From Mesocentrotus franciscanus (taxonomy: Eukaryota > Echinodermata > Echinoidea > Camarodonta > Strongylocentrotidae): a stretch of DNA of 64,000 bases. The DNA is taken from NCBI GenBank assembly GCA_037976565.1, contig CP137674.1:1455690-1519689 (forward strand), given 5' to 3'. Positions 14,432-28,585 of the stretch are shown here, piece after piece (position 1 is the first letter of the stretch; each line of letters begins with the position of its first letter). Position numbers and translations under genes: made by a program. A model generated the notes under the pieces. That model saw only the letters and a list, made by a program, of their open reading frames with translations, made no database searches and was not told the origin of the DNA.

Positions 14432-16100
14432 GGTGTTATAGTGGTTAATTCGAGTGCCCTCTTGTTTCGGAGATGCAAAGTGCAAAAATGAAAGTTTTGA
14501 ATCATGATATTGTTTCGATTTATATAGCGCCTAAAATTATGATTGATAATCAATTCTAAGGGCTTTACAATGGTATTATTACCCCGGTCATAGGGTACAA
14601 TGCAAACCAGCGCATATTGTGTGCACCATCTCCACTCCCTGGGGAGCTTTCCTTCCAAGCGGCTAATGGGCATTGAAAATCGTTCAAATGAAGGCTTTCG
14701 TCTCTTACCGGGTCCCCATGTACACACCTGAGTAGAGAGCAATAATCATCGATAAATTAGCTTGCCGAAGGACAAAAGGCAGTGGGCATGGTTCGAACTC
14801 GGGATCTCATTATCGGAAAGCGTGCGCTCTACCAATCTTGAAAAACCACATCCACATGAATAGTTACCTCAATGTGCATAGCGCGAAATCCTGAATATGC
14901 TAGTACAGGGAATTCGGTCAGATGACCCCCTTGATCGACGCCTAGATCACAAATGAAATAGTAATCATATACAAATAATGTCCCCATACCCCTGTGTAAT
15001 AGTGGTTAATTCGAGTGCCCTCTTGTTTCGGAGATGCAAAGTGCAAAAATGAAAGTTTTGAATCATGATATTGTTTCGATTTATATAGCGCCTATAATTA
15101 TGATTGATAATCAATTCTAAGTGCTTTACAATGATATTATTACCCCGGTCATAGGATACAATGCAAACCAGCGCACATTGTGTGCACCATCTCCACTCCT
15201 GGGGAGCATTCCTTCCAAGTGGCTCATGGGCATTGGGAAGATCGTTCACTAAAGACTTTAACCTCCTACCGGGTCTCCAAATATACACCTGAGTAGAGAG
15301 CAGCAATAATTGTGGATAAATTGTCTTGCTGTAGGACAAAAAGGCATGGTTCGAACTCGGGATCTCATTATCGGAAAGCGTGCGCTCTACCAATCTTGAC
15401 AAACCACATCCACATGAATAGTTACCTCAATGTGCATAGCGCGAAATCCTGAATATGCTAGTACAGGGAATCAGGTCCCCCTTGATCGACGCCTAGATCA
15501 CAAATGAAATAGTAATCATATACAAATAATGTCCCCATACCCCGGTGTAATACTGGTTAATTCGAGTGCCCTCTTGTTTCGGAGATGCAAAGTGCAAAAT
15601 AAATTGTTGAATCATAATATTGTTTCGATTTATATAGCGCCAATATGATTGATAATCAATTCTAAGCGCTTTACAATGATATTATTACCCCGGTCATAGG
15701 GTACAATGCAAACAAGCGCACATTGTGTGCACCATTTCCACTCCTGGGAGCATTCCTTCAAGTGGCTCATGGGCATTGAGAAGATCGTTCACTTAAAGAC
15801 TTTAACCTCCTACCGGGTCTCCAAATATACACCTGAGTAGAGAGCAGCAATAATTGTGGATAAATTGTCTTGCTGAAGGACAAAAGGCAGTGGACATGGT
15901 TCGAACTCGGGATCTCATTATCGGAAAGCGTGCGCTCTACCAATCTTGACAAACCACATCCACATGAATAGTTACCTCAATGTGCATAGCGCGAAATCCT
16001 GAATATGCTAGTACAGGGAATTCGGTCAGATGACCCCCTTGATCGACGCCTAGATAACAAATGAAATAATAATCACATACAAATAATGTCCCCATACCCC

Positions 16101-16284
16101 ATCTCATTATCGGAAAGCGTGCGCTCTACCAATCTTGAAAAACCACATCCACATGAATAGTTACCTCAATGTGCATAGCGAAATCCTGAATATGCTAGTA
16201 CAGAATTCGGTCAGATGACCCCTTGATCGATGCCTAGATCACAAATGAAATAGTAATCATATACAAATAATGTCCCCATACCCC
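16101..16284 (-). repeat. Truncated unit 4 (184 bp)
   Basis: Same junction as the other truncated units. Here the linker reads CTGAATATGCTAG, the version found in full units, so this copy may have been partly converted by a neighbour. Confidence 0.9.
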
Positions 16285-17958
16285 GTGTAATACTGGTTAA
16301 TTCGAGTGCCCTCTTGTTTCGGAGATGCAAAGTGCAAAAATGAAAGTTTTGAATCATGATATTGTTTCGATTTATATAGCGCCTATATGATTGATAATCA
16401 ATTCTAAGCGCTTTACAATGATTATTACCCCGGTCATAGGGTACAATGCAAACCAGCGCACATTGTGTGCACCATCTCCACTCCCTGGGGAGCTTTCCTT
16501 CCAAGCGGCTAATGGGCATTAAGAAGATCGTTCAAATGAAGGCTTTCGTCTCTTACCGGGTCCCCATGTACACACCTGAGTAGAGAGAAGCAATAATCAT
16601 CGATAAATTAGCTTGCCGAAGGACAAAAAGGCAGTGGGCATGGTTCGAACTCGGGATCTCATTATCGGAAAGCGTGCGCTCTACCAATCTTGAAAAACCA
16701 CATCCACATGAATAGTTACCTCAATGTGCATAGCGCGAAATCCTGAATATGCTAGTACAGGGAATTCGGTCAGATGACCCCTTGATCGACGCCTAGATCA
16801 CAAATGAAATAGTAATCATATACAAATAATGTCCCCATGTGTAATACTGGTTAATTCAGTGCCCTCTTGTTTCGGAGATGCAAAGTGCAAAAATGAAAGT
16901 TTTGAATCATGATATTGTTTCGATTTATATAGCGCCTATAATGATTGATAATCAATTCTAAGTGCTTTACAATGATATTATTACCCCGGTCATAGGATAC
17001 AATGCAAACCAGCGCACATTGTGTGCACCATCTCCACTCCCTGGGGAGCATTCCTTCCAAGTGGCTCATGGGCATTGGGAAGATCGTTCACTTAAAGACT
17101 TTAACCTCCTACCGGGTCTCCAAATATACACCTGAGTAGAGAGCAGCAATAATTGTGGATAAATTGTCTTGCTGTAGGACAAAAAGGCAGTGGGCATGGT
17201 TCGAACTCGGGATCTCATTATCGGAAAGCGTGCGCTCTACCAATCTTGACAAACCACATCCACATGAATAGTTACCTCAATGTGCATAGCGCGAAATCCT
17301 GAATATGCTAGTACAGGAATTCGGTCAGATGACCCCTTGATCGACGCCTAGATCACAAATGAAATAGTAATCATATACAAATAATGTCCCCATACCCCGG
17401 TGTAATACTGGTTAATTCGAGTGCCCTCTTGTTTCGGAGATGCAAAGTGCAGAAACTAAATTGTTGAATCATAATATTGTTTCGATTTATATAGTACCAA
17501 TATGATTGATAATCAATTCTAAGCGCTTTACAATGATATTATTACCCCGGTCATAGGGTACAATGCAAACAAGCGCACATTGTGTGCACCATTTCCACTC
17601 CCTGGGAGCATTCCTTCCAAGTGGCTCATGGGCATTGAGAAGATCGTTCACTTAAAGACTTTAACCTCCTACCGGGTCTCCAAATACACCTGAGTAGAGA
17701 GCAGCAATAATTGTGGATAAATTGTCTTGCTGAAGGACAAAAAGGCGGTGGACATGGTTCGAACTCGGGATCTCATTATCGGAAAGCGTGCGCTCTACCA
17801 ATCTTGACAAACCACATCCACATGGATAGTTACCTAAATGTGCATAGCGCGAAATCCTGAATATGCTAGTACAGGGAATTCGATCAGATGACCCCCTTGA
17901 TCGACGCCTAGATAACAAATGAAATAATAATCACATACAAATAATGTCCCCATACCCC

Positions 17959-18143
17959 ATCTCATTATCGGAAAGCGTGCGCTCTACCAATCTTGAAAAA
18001 CCACATCCACATGAATAGTTACCTCAATGTGCATAGCCGAAATCCTGAATATACTAGTACAGAATTCGGTCAGATGACCCCTTGATCGATGCCTAGATCA
18101 CAAATGAAATAGTAATCATATACAAATAATGTCCCCATACCCC
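17959..18143 (-). repeat. Truncated unit 5 (185 bp)
   Basis: Same junction and CTGAATATACTAG variant as units 1-3. It lies 1,858 bp after unit 4. Confidence 0.9.
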
Positions 18144-19826
18144 GGTGTAATAGTGGTTAATTCGAGTGCCCGCTTGTTTTTTGAGATGCAAAGTGCAAAT
18201 ATGAAAGTTTTGAATCATGATATTGTTTCGATTTATATAGCGCCTATAATTATGATTGATAATCAATTCTAAGCGCTTTACAATGGTATTATTACCCCGG
18301 TCATAGGGTACAATGCAAACCAGCGCATATTGTGTGCACCATCTCCACTCCCTGGGAGCTTTCCTTCCAAGCAATGGGCATTAAGAAAATCGTTCAAATG
18401 AAGGCTTTCGTCTCTACCGGGTCCCCATGTACACACCTGAGTAGAGAAGCAATAATCATCGATAAATTAGCTTGCCGAAGGACAAAAGGCAGTGGGCATG
18501 GTTCGAACTCGGGATCTCATTATCGGAAAGCGTGCGCTCTACCAATCTTGAAAAACCACATCCACATGAATAGTTACCTCAATGTGCATAGCGCGAAATC
18601 CTGAATATGCTAGTACAGGGAATTCGGTCAGATGACCCCCTTGATCGACGCCTAGATCACAAATGAAATAGTAATCATATACAAATAATGTCCCCATACC
18701 CCTGTGTAATAGTGGTTAATTCGAGTGCCTTCTTGTTTCGGAGATGCAAAGTGCAAAAATGAAAGTTTTGAATTATGATATTGTTTCGATTTATATAGCG
18801 CCTATAATTATGATTGATAATCAATTCTAAGTGCTTTACAATGATATTATTACCCCGGTCATAGGATACAATGCAAACCAGCGCACATTGTGTGCACCAT
18901 CTCCACTCCCTGGGAGCATTCCTTCCAAGTGGCTCATGGGCATTGGGAAGATCGTTCACTTAAAGACCTTAACCTCCTACCGGGTCTCCAAATATACACC
19001 TGAGTAGAGAGCAGCAATAATTGTGGATAAATTGTCTTGCTGTAGGACAAAAGGCAGTGGGCATGGTTCGAACTCGGGATCTCATTATCGGAAAGCGTGC
19101 GCTCTACCAATCTTGACAAACCACATCCACATGGATAGTTACCTCAATGTGCATAGCGCGAAATCCTGAATATGCTAGTACAGGGAATTCGGTCAGATGA
19201 CCCCCTTGATCGACGCCTAGATAACGAATGAAATAATAATCACATACAAATAATGTCCCCATACCCCGGTGTAATACTGGTTAATTCGAGTGCCCTCTTG
19301 TTTCGGAGATGCAAAGTGCAGAAACTAAATTGTTGAATCATAATATTGTTTCGATTTATATAATGCCAATATGATTGATAATCAATTCTAAGCGCTTTAC
19401 AATGATATTATTACCCCGGTCATAGGGTACAATGCAAACAAGCGCACATTGTGTGCACCATCTCCACTCCTGGGAGCATTCCTTCCAAGTGGCTCATGGG
19501 CATTGAGAAGATCGTTCACTTAAAGACTTTAACCTCCTACCGGGTCTCCAAATATACACCTGAGTAGAGAGCAGCAATAATTGTGGATAAATTGTCTTGC
19601 TGAAGGACAAAAGGCAGTGGACATGGTTCGAACTCGGGATCTCATTATCGGAAAGCGTGCGCTCTACCAATCTTGACAAACCACATCCACATGGATAGTT
19701 CCTCAATGTGCATAGCGCGAAATCCTGAATATGCTAGTACAGGGAATTCGATCAGATGACCCCCTTGATCGACGCCTAGATAACAAATGAAATAATAATC
19801 ACATACAAATAATGTCCCCATACCCC

Positions 19827-20013
19827 ATCTCATTATCGGAAAGCGTGCGCTCTACCAATCTTGAAAACCACATCAACATGAATAGTTACCTCAATGTGCA
19901 TAGCCCGAAATCCTGAATATACTAGTACAGGAATTCGGTCAGATGACCCCCTTGATCGATGCCTAGATCACAAATGAAATAGTAATCATATACAAATAAT
20001 GTCCCCATACCCC
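19827..20013 (-). repeat. Truncated unit 6 (187 bp)
   Basis: Same junction and private variants. This is the last truncated unit in the window; none occurs between here and 64,000. Confidence 0.9.
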
Positions 20014-23000
20014 GGTGTAATAGTGGTTAATTCGAGTGCCCTCTTGTTTCGGAGATGCAAAGTGCAAAAATGAAAGTTTTGAATTATGATATTGTTTCGA
20101 TTTATATAGCGCCTATAATTATGATTGATAATCAATTCTAAGTGCTTTACAATGATATTATTACCCCGGTCATAGGATACAATGCAAACCAGCGCACATT
20201 GTGTGCACCATCTCCACTCCCTGGGAGCATTCCTTCCAAGTGGCTCATGGGCATTGGGAAGATCGTTCACTTAAAGACTTTAACCTCCTACCGGGTCTCC
20301 AAATATACACCTGAGTAGAGAGCAGCAATAATTGTGGATAAATTGTCTTGCTGAAGGACAAAAAGGCAGTGGACATGGTTCGAACTCGGGATCTCATTAT
20401 CGGAAAGCGTGCGCTCTACCAATCTTGAAAAACCACATCCACATGAATAGTTACCTCAATGTGCATAGCGCGAAATCCTGAATATGCTAGTACATGGAAT
20501 TTGGTCAGATGACCCCCTTGATCGACGCCTAGATCACAAATGAAATAGTAATCATATACAAATAATGTCCCCATACCCCGGTGTAATACTGGTTAATTCG
20601 GGTGCCCTCTTGTTTTGGAGATGCAAAGTGCAAAATTTAAATTGTTGAATCATAATATTGTTTCGATTTATATAGCGCCTATATGATTAATAATCAATTC
20701 TAAGCGCTTTACAATGATATTATTACCCCGGTCATAGGGTACAATGCAAACAAGCGCACATTGTGTGCACCATCTCCACTCCCTCTGGAGCATTCCTTCC
20801 AAGTGGCTCATGGGCACTGGGAAGATCGTTCACTTAAAGATTTTAACCTCCTACCGGGTCTCCAAATATACACCTGAGTAGAGAGCAGCAATAATCATCG
20901 ATAAATTAGCTTGCCGAAGGACAAAAAGGCAGTGGGCATGGTTCGAACTCGGGATCTCATTATCGGAAAGCGTGCGCTCTACCAATCTTGACAAACCACA
21001 TCCACATGGATAGTTACCTCAATGTGCATAGCGCGAAATCCTGAATATGCTAGTACAGGGAATTCGGTCAGATGACCCCCTTGATCGACGCCTAGATCAC
21101 AAATGAAATAGTAATCATATACAAATAATGTCCCCATACCCCGGTGTAATACTGGTTAATTCGAGTGCCCTCTTGTTTTGGAGATGCAAAGTGCAAAAAT
21201 TAAATTGTTGAATCATAATATTGTTTCGATTTATATAGTGCCTATATGATTAATAATCAATTCTAAGCGCTTTACAATGATATTATTACCCCGGTCATAG
21301 TATACAATGCAAACAAGCGCACATTGTGTGCACCATCTCCACTCCCTGGGGAGCATTCCTTCAAAGTGGCTTATGGGCATTGGGAAGATCGTTCACTTAA
21401 AGACTTTAAACTCCTACCGGGTCCCCATGTACATACCTGAGTAGAGAGCAGCAATAATTGTGGCTAACTTGTCTTGCTGTAGGACAAAAAGACAGTGGGC
21501 ATGGTTCGAAGTCGGGATCTAATTATCGGAAAGCGTGCGCTCTACCAATCTTGAAAAAACCACATCCACATGAATAGTTACCTCAATGTGCATAGCGCGA
21601 AATCCTGAATATGCTAGTACATGGAATTTGGTCAGATGACCCCCTTGATCGACGCCTAGATCACAAATGAAATAGTAATCATATACAAATAATGTCCCCA
21701 TACCCCTGTGTAATACTGGTTAATTCGAGTGCCCTCTTGTTTCGGAGATGCAAAGTGCAGAAACTAAATTGTTGAATCATACTATTGTTTCGATTTATAT
21801 AGCGCCTATATGATTAATAATCAATTCTAAGCGCTTTACAATGATATTATTACCCCGGTCATAGTATGCAATGCAAACAAGCGCACATTGTGTGTACCAT
21901 CTCCACTCCCTGGGGAGCATTCCTTCAAAGTGGCTTATGGGCATTGAGAAGATCGTTCACTTAAAGACTTTAGCCTCCTACCGGGTCTCCAAATATACAC
22001 CTGAGTAGAGAGCAGCAATAATCATCGATAAATTAGCTTGCCGAAGGACAAAAAGACAGTGGGCATGGTTCGAACTCGGGATCTCATTATCGGAAAGCGT
22101 GCGCTCTACCAATCTTGACAAACCACATCCACATGGATAGTTACCTCAATGTGCATAGCGCGAAATCCTGAATATGCTAGTACAGGGAATTCGGTCAGAT
22201 GACCCCTTGATCGACGCCTAGATCACAAATGAAATAGTAATCATATACAAATAATGTCCCCATACCCCGGTGTAATACTGGTTAATTCGAGTGCCCTCTT
22301 GTTTCGGAGATGCAAAGTGCAAACATTAAATTGTTGAATCATAATATTAATTCGATTTATATAGCGCCTATATGATTAATAATCAATTCTAAGCGCTTTA
22401 CAATGATATTATTACCCCGGTCATAGTATACAATGCAATCAAGCGCACATTGTGTGCACCATCTCCACTCCCTGGGGAGCATTCCTTCAAAGTGGCGGAT
22501 GGGCATTGGTAAGATCGTTCACTTAAAGACTTTAAACTCCTACCGGGTCCCCATGTACATACCTGAGTAGAGAGCAGCAATAATTGTGGCTAACTTGTCT
22601 TGCTGTAGGACAAAAAGGCAGTGGGCATGGTTCGAACTCGGGATCTCATTATCGGAAAGCGTGCGCTCTACCAATCTTGAAAAACCACATCCACATGAAT
22701 AGTTACCTCAATGTGCATAGCGCGAAATCCTGAATATGCTAGTACAGGGATTCGGTCAGATGACCCACTTGATCGACGCCTAGATCACAAATGAAATAGT
22801 AATCATATACAAATAATGTCCCCATACCCCGGTGTAATACTGGTTAATTCGAGTGCCCTCTTGTTTCGGAGATGCAAAGTGCAGAAACTAAATTGTTGAA
22901 TCATACTATTGTTTCGATTTATATAGCGCCTATATGATTAATAATCAATTCTAAGCGCTTTACAATGATATTACCCCGGTCATAGTATACAATGCAAACA

Positions 23001-24499
23001 AGCGCACATTGTGTGTACCATCTCCACTCCCTGGGGAGCATTCCTTCAAAGTGGCTTATGGGCATTGAGAAGATCGTTCACTTAAAGACTTTAACCTCCT
23101 ACCGGGTCTCCAAATATACACCTGAGTAGAGAGCAGCAATAATCATCGATAAATTAGCTTGCCGAAGGACAAAAAGACAGTGGGCATGGTTCGAACTCGG
23201 GATCTCATTATCGGAAAGCGTGCGCTCTACCAATCTTGACAAACCACATCCACATGAATAGTTACCTCAATGTGCATAGCGCGAAATCTTGAATATGCTA
23301 GTACAGGGAATTCGGTCAGATGACCCCTTGATCGACGCCTAGATCACAAATGAAATAGTAATCATATACAAATAATGTCCCCATACCCCGGTGTAATACT
23401 GGTTAATTCGAGTGCCCTCTTGTTTCGGAGATGCAAAGTGCAAAAATTAAATTGTTGAATCATAATATTGTTTCGATTTATATAGCGCCTATTTGATTGA
23501 TAATCAATTCTAAGCGCTTTACAATGATATTATTACCCCGGTCATAGTATACAATGCAAACAAGCGCACATTGTGTGCACCATCTCCACTCCCTGGAGCA
23601 TTCCTTCAAAGTGGCTCATGGGCATTGGGAAGATCGTTCACTTAAAGACTTTAAACTCCTACCGGGTCCCCATGTACACACCTGAGTAGAGAGCAGCAAT
23701 AATTGTGGATAAATTGTCTTGCTGTAGGACAAAAGGCAGTGGGCATGGTTCGAACTCGGGATCTCATTATCGGAAAGCGTGCGCTCTACCAATCTTGAAA
23801 AACCACATCCACATGAATAGTTACCTCAATGTGCATAGCGCGAAATCCTGAATATGCTAGTACAGGAATTTGGTCAGATGACCCCCTTGATCGACGCCTA
23901 GATCACAAATGAAATAGTAATCATATACAAATAATGTCCCCATACCCCGGTGTAATACTGGTTAATTCGAGTGCTCTCTTGTTTTGGAGATGCAAAGTGC
24001 AAAATTGAAATTGTTGAATCATAATATTGTTTCGATTTATATAGCGCCTATATGATTAATAATCAATTCTAAGCGCTTTACAATGATATTATTACCCCGG
24101 TCATGGTATACAATGCAAACAAGCGCACATTGTGTGCACCATCTCCACTCCCTGGGAGCATTCCTTCCAAGTGGCTCATGGGCATTGAGAAGATCGTTCA
24201 CTTAAAGACTTTAACCTCCTACCGGGTCTCCAAATATACACCTGAGTAGAGAGCAGCAATAATCATCGATAAATTGCTTGCTGAAGGACAAAAGGCAGTG
24301 GGCATGGTTCGAACTCAGGATCTCATTATCGGAAAGCGTGCGCTCTACCAATCTTGACAAACCACATCCACATGAATAGTTACATCAATGTGCATAGCGC
24401 GAAATCCTGAATATGCTAGTACAGGAATTCGGTCAGATGACCCCTTGATCGACGCCTAGATCACAAATGAAATAGTAATCATATACAAATAATGTCCCC
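20014..24499 (-). repeat. Array block L4: two-unit higher-order repeat, about 1.12 kb
   Basis: B boxes start at 20377, 20940, 21503, 22067, 22629, 23188, 23747 and 24306. Units with the CATCGATAAAT body version (20940, 22067, 23188, 24306) alternate with units of the AATTGTGG version (20377, 21503, 22629, 23747). The CATCGAT units are 1,127, 1,121 and 1,118 bp apart. Two of the AATTGTGG units share the further variant GGCTAACTTGTC. Most tails in this block read ATTAATAATCAATTC instead of ATTGATAATCAATTC, and CATAGTATACAATG is common. Confidence 0.85.
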
Positions 24500-27400
24500 A
24501 TACCCTGTGTAATACTGGTTAATTCAGTGCCCTCTTGTTTCGGAGATGCAAAGTGCAAAATGAAAGTTTTGAATCATGATATTGTTTCGATTTATATAGC
24601 GCCTATAATTATGATTGATAATCAATTCTAAGCGCTTTACAATGATATTATTACCCCGGTCATAGGATACAATGCAAACCAGCGCACATTGTGTGCACCA
24701 TCTCCACTCCCTGGGAGCATTCCTTCCAAGTGGCTCATGGGCATTGAGAAGATCGTTCACTAAAGACTTTAACCTCCTACCGGGTCTCCAATGTACACCT
24801 GAGTGAGAGCAGCAATAATTGTGGATAAATTGTCTTGCTGTAGGACAAAAGGCAGTGGGCATGGTTCGAACTCAGGATCTCATTATCGGAAAGCGTGCGC
24901 TCTACCAATCTTGAAAAACCACATCCACATGAATAGTTACCTCAATGTGCATAGCGCGAAATCCTGAATATGCTAGTACAGAATTCGGTCAGATGACCCC
25001 TTGATCGACGCCTAGATCACAAATGAAATAGTAATCATATACAAATAATGTCCCCATACCCCGGTGTAATACTGGTTAATTCAGTGCCCTCTTGTTTCGG
25101 AGATGCAAAGTGCAAAAATAAATTGTTGAATCATATATTGTTTCGATTTATATAGCGCCTATATGATTGATAATCAATTCTAAGCGCTTTACAATGATAT
25201 TATTACCCCGGTCATAGTATACAATGCAAACAAGCGCACATTGTGTGCACCATCTCCACTCCTGGGAGCATTCCTTCAAAGTGGCTCATGGGCATTGGGA
25301 AGATCGTTCATAAAGACTTTACCTCCTACCGGGTCTCCAAATATACACCTGAGTAGAGAGCAGTAATTGTGGATAAATTGTCTTGCTGTAGGAAAAAAGG
25401 CAGTGGGCATGGTTCGAACTCAGGATCTCATTATCGGAAAGCGTGCGCTCTACCAATCTTGACAAACCACATCCACATGGATAGTTACCTCAATGTGCAT
25501 AGCGCGAAATCCTGAATATGCTAGTACATGGAATTCGGTCAGATGACCCCCTTGATCGACGCCTAGATCACAAATGAAATAGTAATCATATACAAATAAT
25601 GTCCCCATACCCCTGTGTAATACTGGTTAATTCAGTGCCCTCTTGTTTCGGAGATGCAAAGTGCAAAAATGAATTTTGAATCATGATATTGTTTCGATTT
25701 ATATAGCGCCTATATGATTGATAATCAATTCTAAGCGCTTTACAATGATATTATTACCCCGGTCATAGGATACAATGCAAACAAGCGCACATTGTGTGCA
25801 CCATCTCCACTCCCTGGGAGCATTCCTTCCAAGTGGCTCATGGGCACTTGGAAGATCGTTCACTTAAAGATTTTAACCTCCTACCGGGTCTCCAAATATA
25901 CACCTGAGTAGAGAGCAGCAATAATTGTGGATAAATTGTCTTGCTGTAGGACAAAAAGGCAGTGGACATGGTTCGAACTCAGGATCTCATTATCGGAAAG
26001 CGTGCGCTCTACCAATCTTGACAAACCACATCCACATGGATAGTTACCTCAATGTGCATAGCGCGAAATCCTGAATATGCTTGTACAGGGAATTCGGTCA
26101 GATGACCCCTTGATCGATGCCTAGATCACAAATGAAATAGTAATCATATACAAATAATGTCCCCATACCCTGTGTAATACTGGTTAATTCAGTGCCCTCT
26201 TGTTTCGGAGATGCAAAGTGCAAAAATGAAAGTTTTTAATCATGATATTGTTTCGATTTATATAGCGCCTATAATTATGATTGATAATCAATTCTAAGTG
26301 CTTTACAATGATATTATTACCACGGTCATAGTATACAATGCAAACCAGCGCACATTGTGCACCATCTCCACTCCCTGGGAGCATTCCTTCAAGTGGCTCA
26401 TGGGCATTGGGAAGATCGTTCATTAAGACTTGAACCTCCTACCGGGTCTCAAATATACACCTGAGTAGAGAGCAGCAATAATTGTGGATAAATTGTCTTG
26501 CTGTAGGACAAAAGGCAGTGGGCATGGTTCGAACTCGGGATCTCATTATCGGAAAGCGTGCGCTCTACCAATCTTGACAAACCACATCCACATGAATAGT
26601 TACCTCAATGTGCATAGCGCGAAATCCTGAATATGCTAGTACAGAGAATTCGGTCAGATGACCCCCTTGATCGACGCCTAGATCACAAATGAAATAGTAA
26701 TCATATACAAATAATGTCCCCATACCCCGTGTAATACTGGTTAATTCAGTGCCCTCTTGTTTCGGAGATGCAAAGTGCAAAAAGAAATTGTTGAATCATA
26801 ATATTGTTTCGATTTATATGGCTATATATGATTGATAATCAAATCTAAGCGCTTTACAATGATATTATTACCCCGGTCATAGGATACAATGCAAACAAGC
26901 GCACATTGTGTGCACCATCTCCACTCTATGGGGAGCATTCCTTCAAAGTGGCTCATGGGCATTGAGAAGATCGTTCACTTAAAGACTTTAAACTCCTACC
27001 GGGTCCCCATGTACACACCTGAGTGAGAGCAGCAATAATTGTGGATAAATTGTCTTGCTGTAGGACAAAAGGCAGTGGGCATGGTTCGAACTCAGGATCT
27101 CATTATCGGAAAGCGTGCGCTCTACCAATCTTGACAAACCACATCCACATGGATAGTTACCTCAATGTGCATAGCGCGAAATCCTGAATATGCTAGTACA
27201 GAATTCGGTCAGATGACCCCTTGATCGACGCCTAGATCACAAATGAAATAGTAATCATATACAAATAATGTCCCCATACCCCTGTGTAATACTGGTTAAT
27301 TCAGAGTGCCCTCTTGTTTCGGAGATGCAAAGTGCAAAAATGAAGTTTTGAATTATGATATTGTTTCGATTTATATAGCTATAATTATGATTGATAATCA

Positions 27401-28085
27401 ATTCTAAGTGCTTTACAATGATATTATTACCCCGGTCATAGGATACAATGCAAACCAGCGCACATTGTGTGCACCATCTCCACTCCCTGGGGAGCATTCC
27501 TTCCAAGTGGCTCATGGGCATTGGGAAGATCGTTCATAAAGACCTGAACCTCTAACGGGTCTCCAAATATACACCTGAGTAGAGAGCAGCAATAATTGTG
27601 GATAAATTGTCTTGCTGTAGGACAAAAGGCAGTGGACATGGTTCGAACTCAGGGATCTCATTATCGGAAAGCGTGCGCTCTACCAATCTTGAAAAACCAC
27701 ATCCACATGAATAGTTACCTCAATGTGCATAGCGCGAAATCCTGAATATGCTAGTACAGGGAATTCGGTCAGATGACCCCCTTGATCGACGCCTAGATCA
27801 CAAATGAAATAGTAATCATATACAAATAATGTCCCCATACCCCGGTGTAATACTGGTTAATTCAGTGCCCTCTTGTTTCGGAGATGCAGTGCAAAAATGA
27901 AATTTGAATCATGATATTGTTTCGATTATATAGCGCCTATATGATTGATAATCAATTCTAAGCGCTTTACAATGATATTATTACCCCGGTCATAGGATAC
28001 AATGCAAACAAGCTTTGTTATATTGCACCATTTCCCACTCACAGAACATTCCTTCAGTGGCTCATGGGCATTGAGAAGATCGTTC
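24500..28085 (-). repeat. Array block L5: indel-rich units next to the gap
   Basis: B boxes start at 24863, 25411, 25970, 26526, 27083 and 27640, and a partial unit runs into the gap. One- to three-base deletions are frequent, and the final 75 bases before the gap are scrambled. Most units here read AACTCAGG instead of AACTCGGG beside the B box; the same variant (CCTGAG) appears in the first two units right of the gap. The damage could be consensus error at a contig end or real decay. Confidence 0.8.
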
Positions 28086-28585
28086 NNNNNNNNNNNNNNN
28101 NNNNNNNNNNNNNNNNNNNNNNNNNNNNNNNNNNNNNNNNNNNNNNNNNNNNNNNNNNNNNNNNNNNNNNNNNNNNNNNNNNNNNNNNNNNNNNNNNNNN
28201 NNNNNNNNNNNNNNNNNNNNNNNNNNNNNNNNNNNNNNNNNNNNNNNNNNNNNNNNNNNNNNNNNNNNNNNNNNNNNNNNNNNNNNNNNNNNNNNNNNNN
28301 NNNNNNNNNNNNNNNNNNNNNNNNNNNNNNNNNNNNNNNNNNNNNNNNNNNNNNNNNNNNNNNNNNNNNNNNNNNNNNNNNNNNNNNNNNNNNNNNNNNN
28401 NNNNNNNNNNNNNNNNNNNNNNNNNNNNNNNNNNNNNNNNNNNNNNNNNNNNNNNNNNNNNNNNNNNNNNNNNNNNNNNNNNNNNNNNNNNNNNNNNNNN
28501 NNNNNNNNNNNNNNNNNNNNNNNNNNNNNNNNNNNNNNNNNNNNNNNNNNNNNNNNNNNNNNNNNNNNNNNNNNNNNNNNNNNNN
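28086..28585. other. Assembly gap of exactly 500 N
   Basis: The run of N is exactly 500 long, which suggests a fixed-size scaffold placeholder rather than a measured distance. The left flank ends inside the body of a minus-strand SINE, and its last roughly 75 bases are garbled compared with other units. The right flank begins inside the 3' tail of a plus-strand SINE. The array orientation flips across this gap. Confidence 0.97.

Larger units (their letters stand above)
12365..20013 (-). repeat. Array block L3: 1.86-kb higher-order repeat (3 full + 1 truncated unit)
   Basis: Truncated units begin at 12,365, 14,243, 16,101, 17,959 and 19,827, giving periods of 1,878, 1,858, 1,858 and 1,868 bp. 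Between them lie B-box trios at 12916/13481/14041, 14790/15348/15898, 16642/17198/17756 and 18500/19065/19625. In every period the first full unit has the CATCGATAAAT body version with GCCGAAGG, the second has GCTGTAGG, and the third has GCTGAAGG with GTGGACATGG or the close form GTGGACATGG preceded by GGCG. The phase is kept through four periods, so this compound unit was amplified as a block. Small differences between periods show later mutation or partial homogenisation. Confidence 0.9.
1..28085 (-). repeat. Left arm of SINE-bearing 558-bp satellite array (minus orientation)
   Basis: Forty-eight full units follow one another head to tail, all with the SINE part on the minus strand. The interval between successive B boxes is nearly always 551-565 bp. 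The exceptions are one 538-bp interval, one of 548 bp, and six of 744-753 bp where a truncated unit is inserted. No unrelated DNA separates the units. Base 1 lies in the 3' tail of a SINE, so the array continues to the left. The units differ by scattered substitutions and many one-base indels in homopolymers. Those variants recur at regular multiples of the unit and so define the higher-order blocks listed separately. Any reading frames over 60 codons recur with the unit and are broken by indels, so I do not annotate them as genes. Confidence 0.97.
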
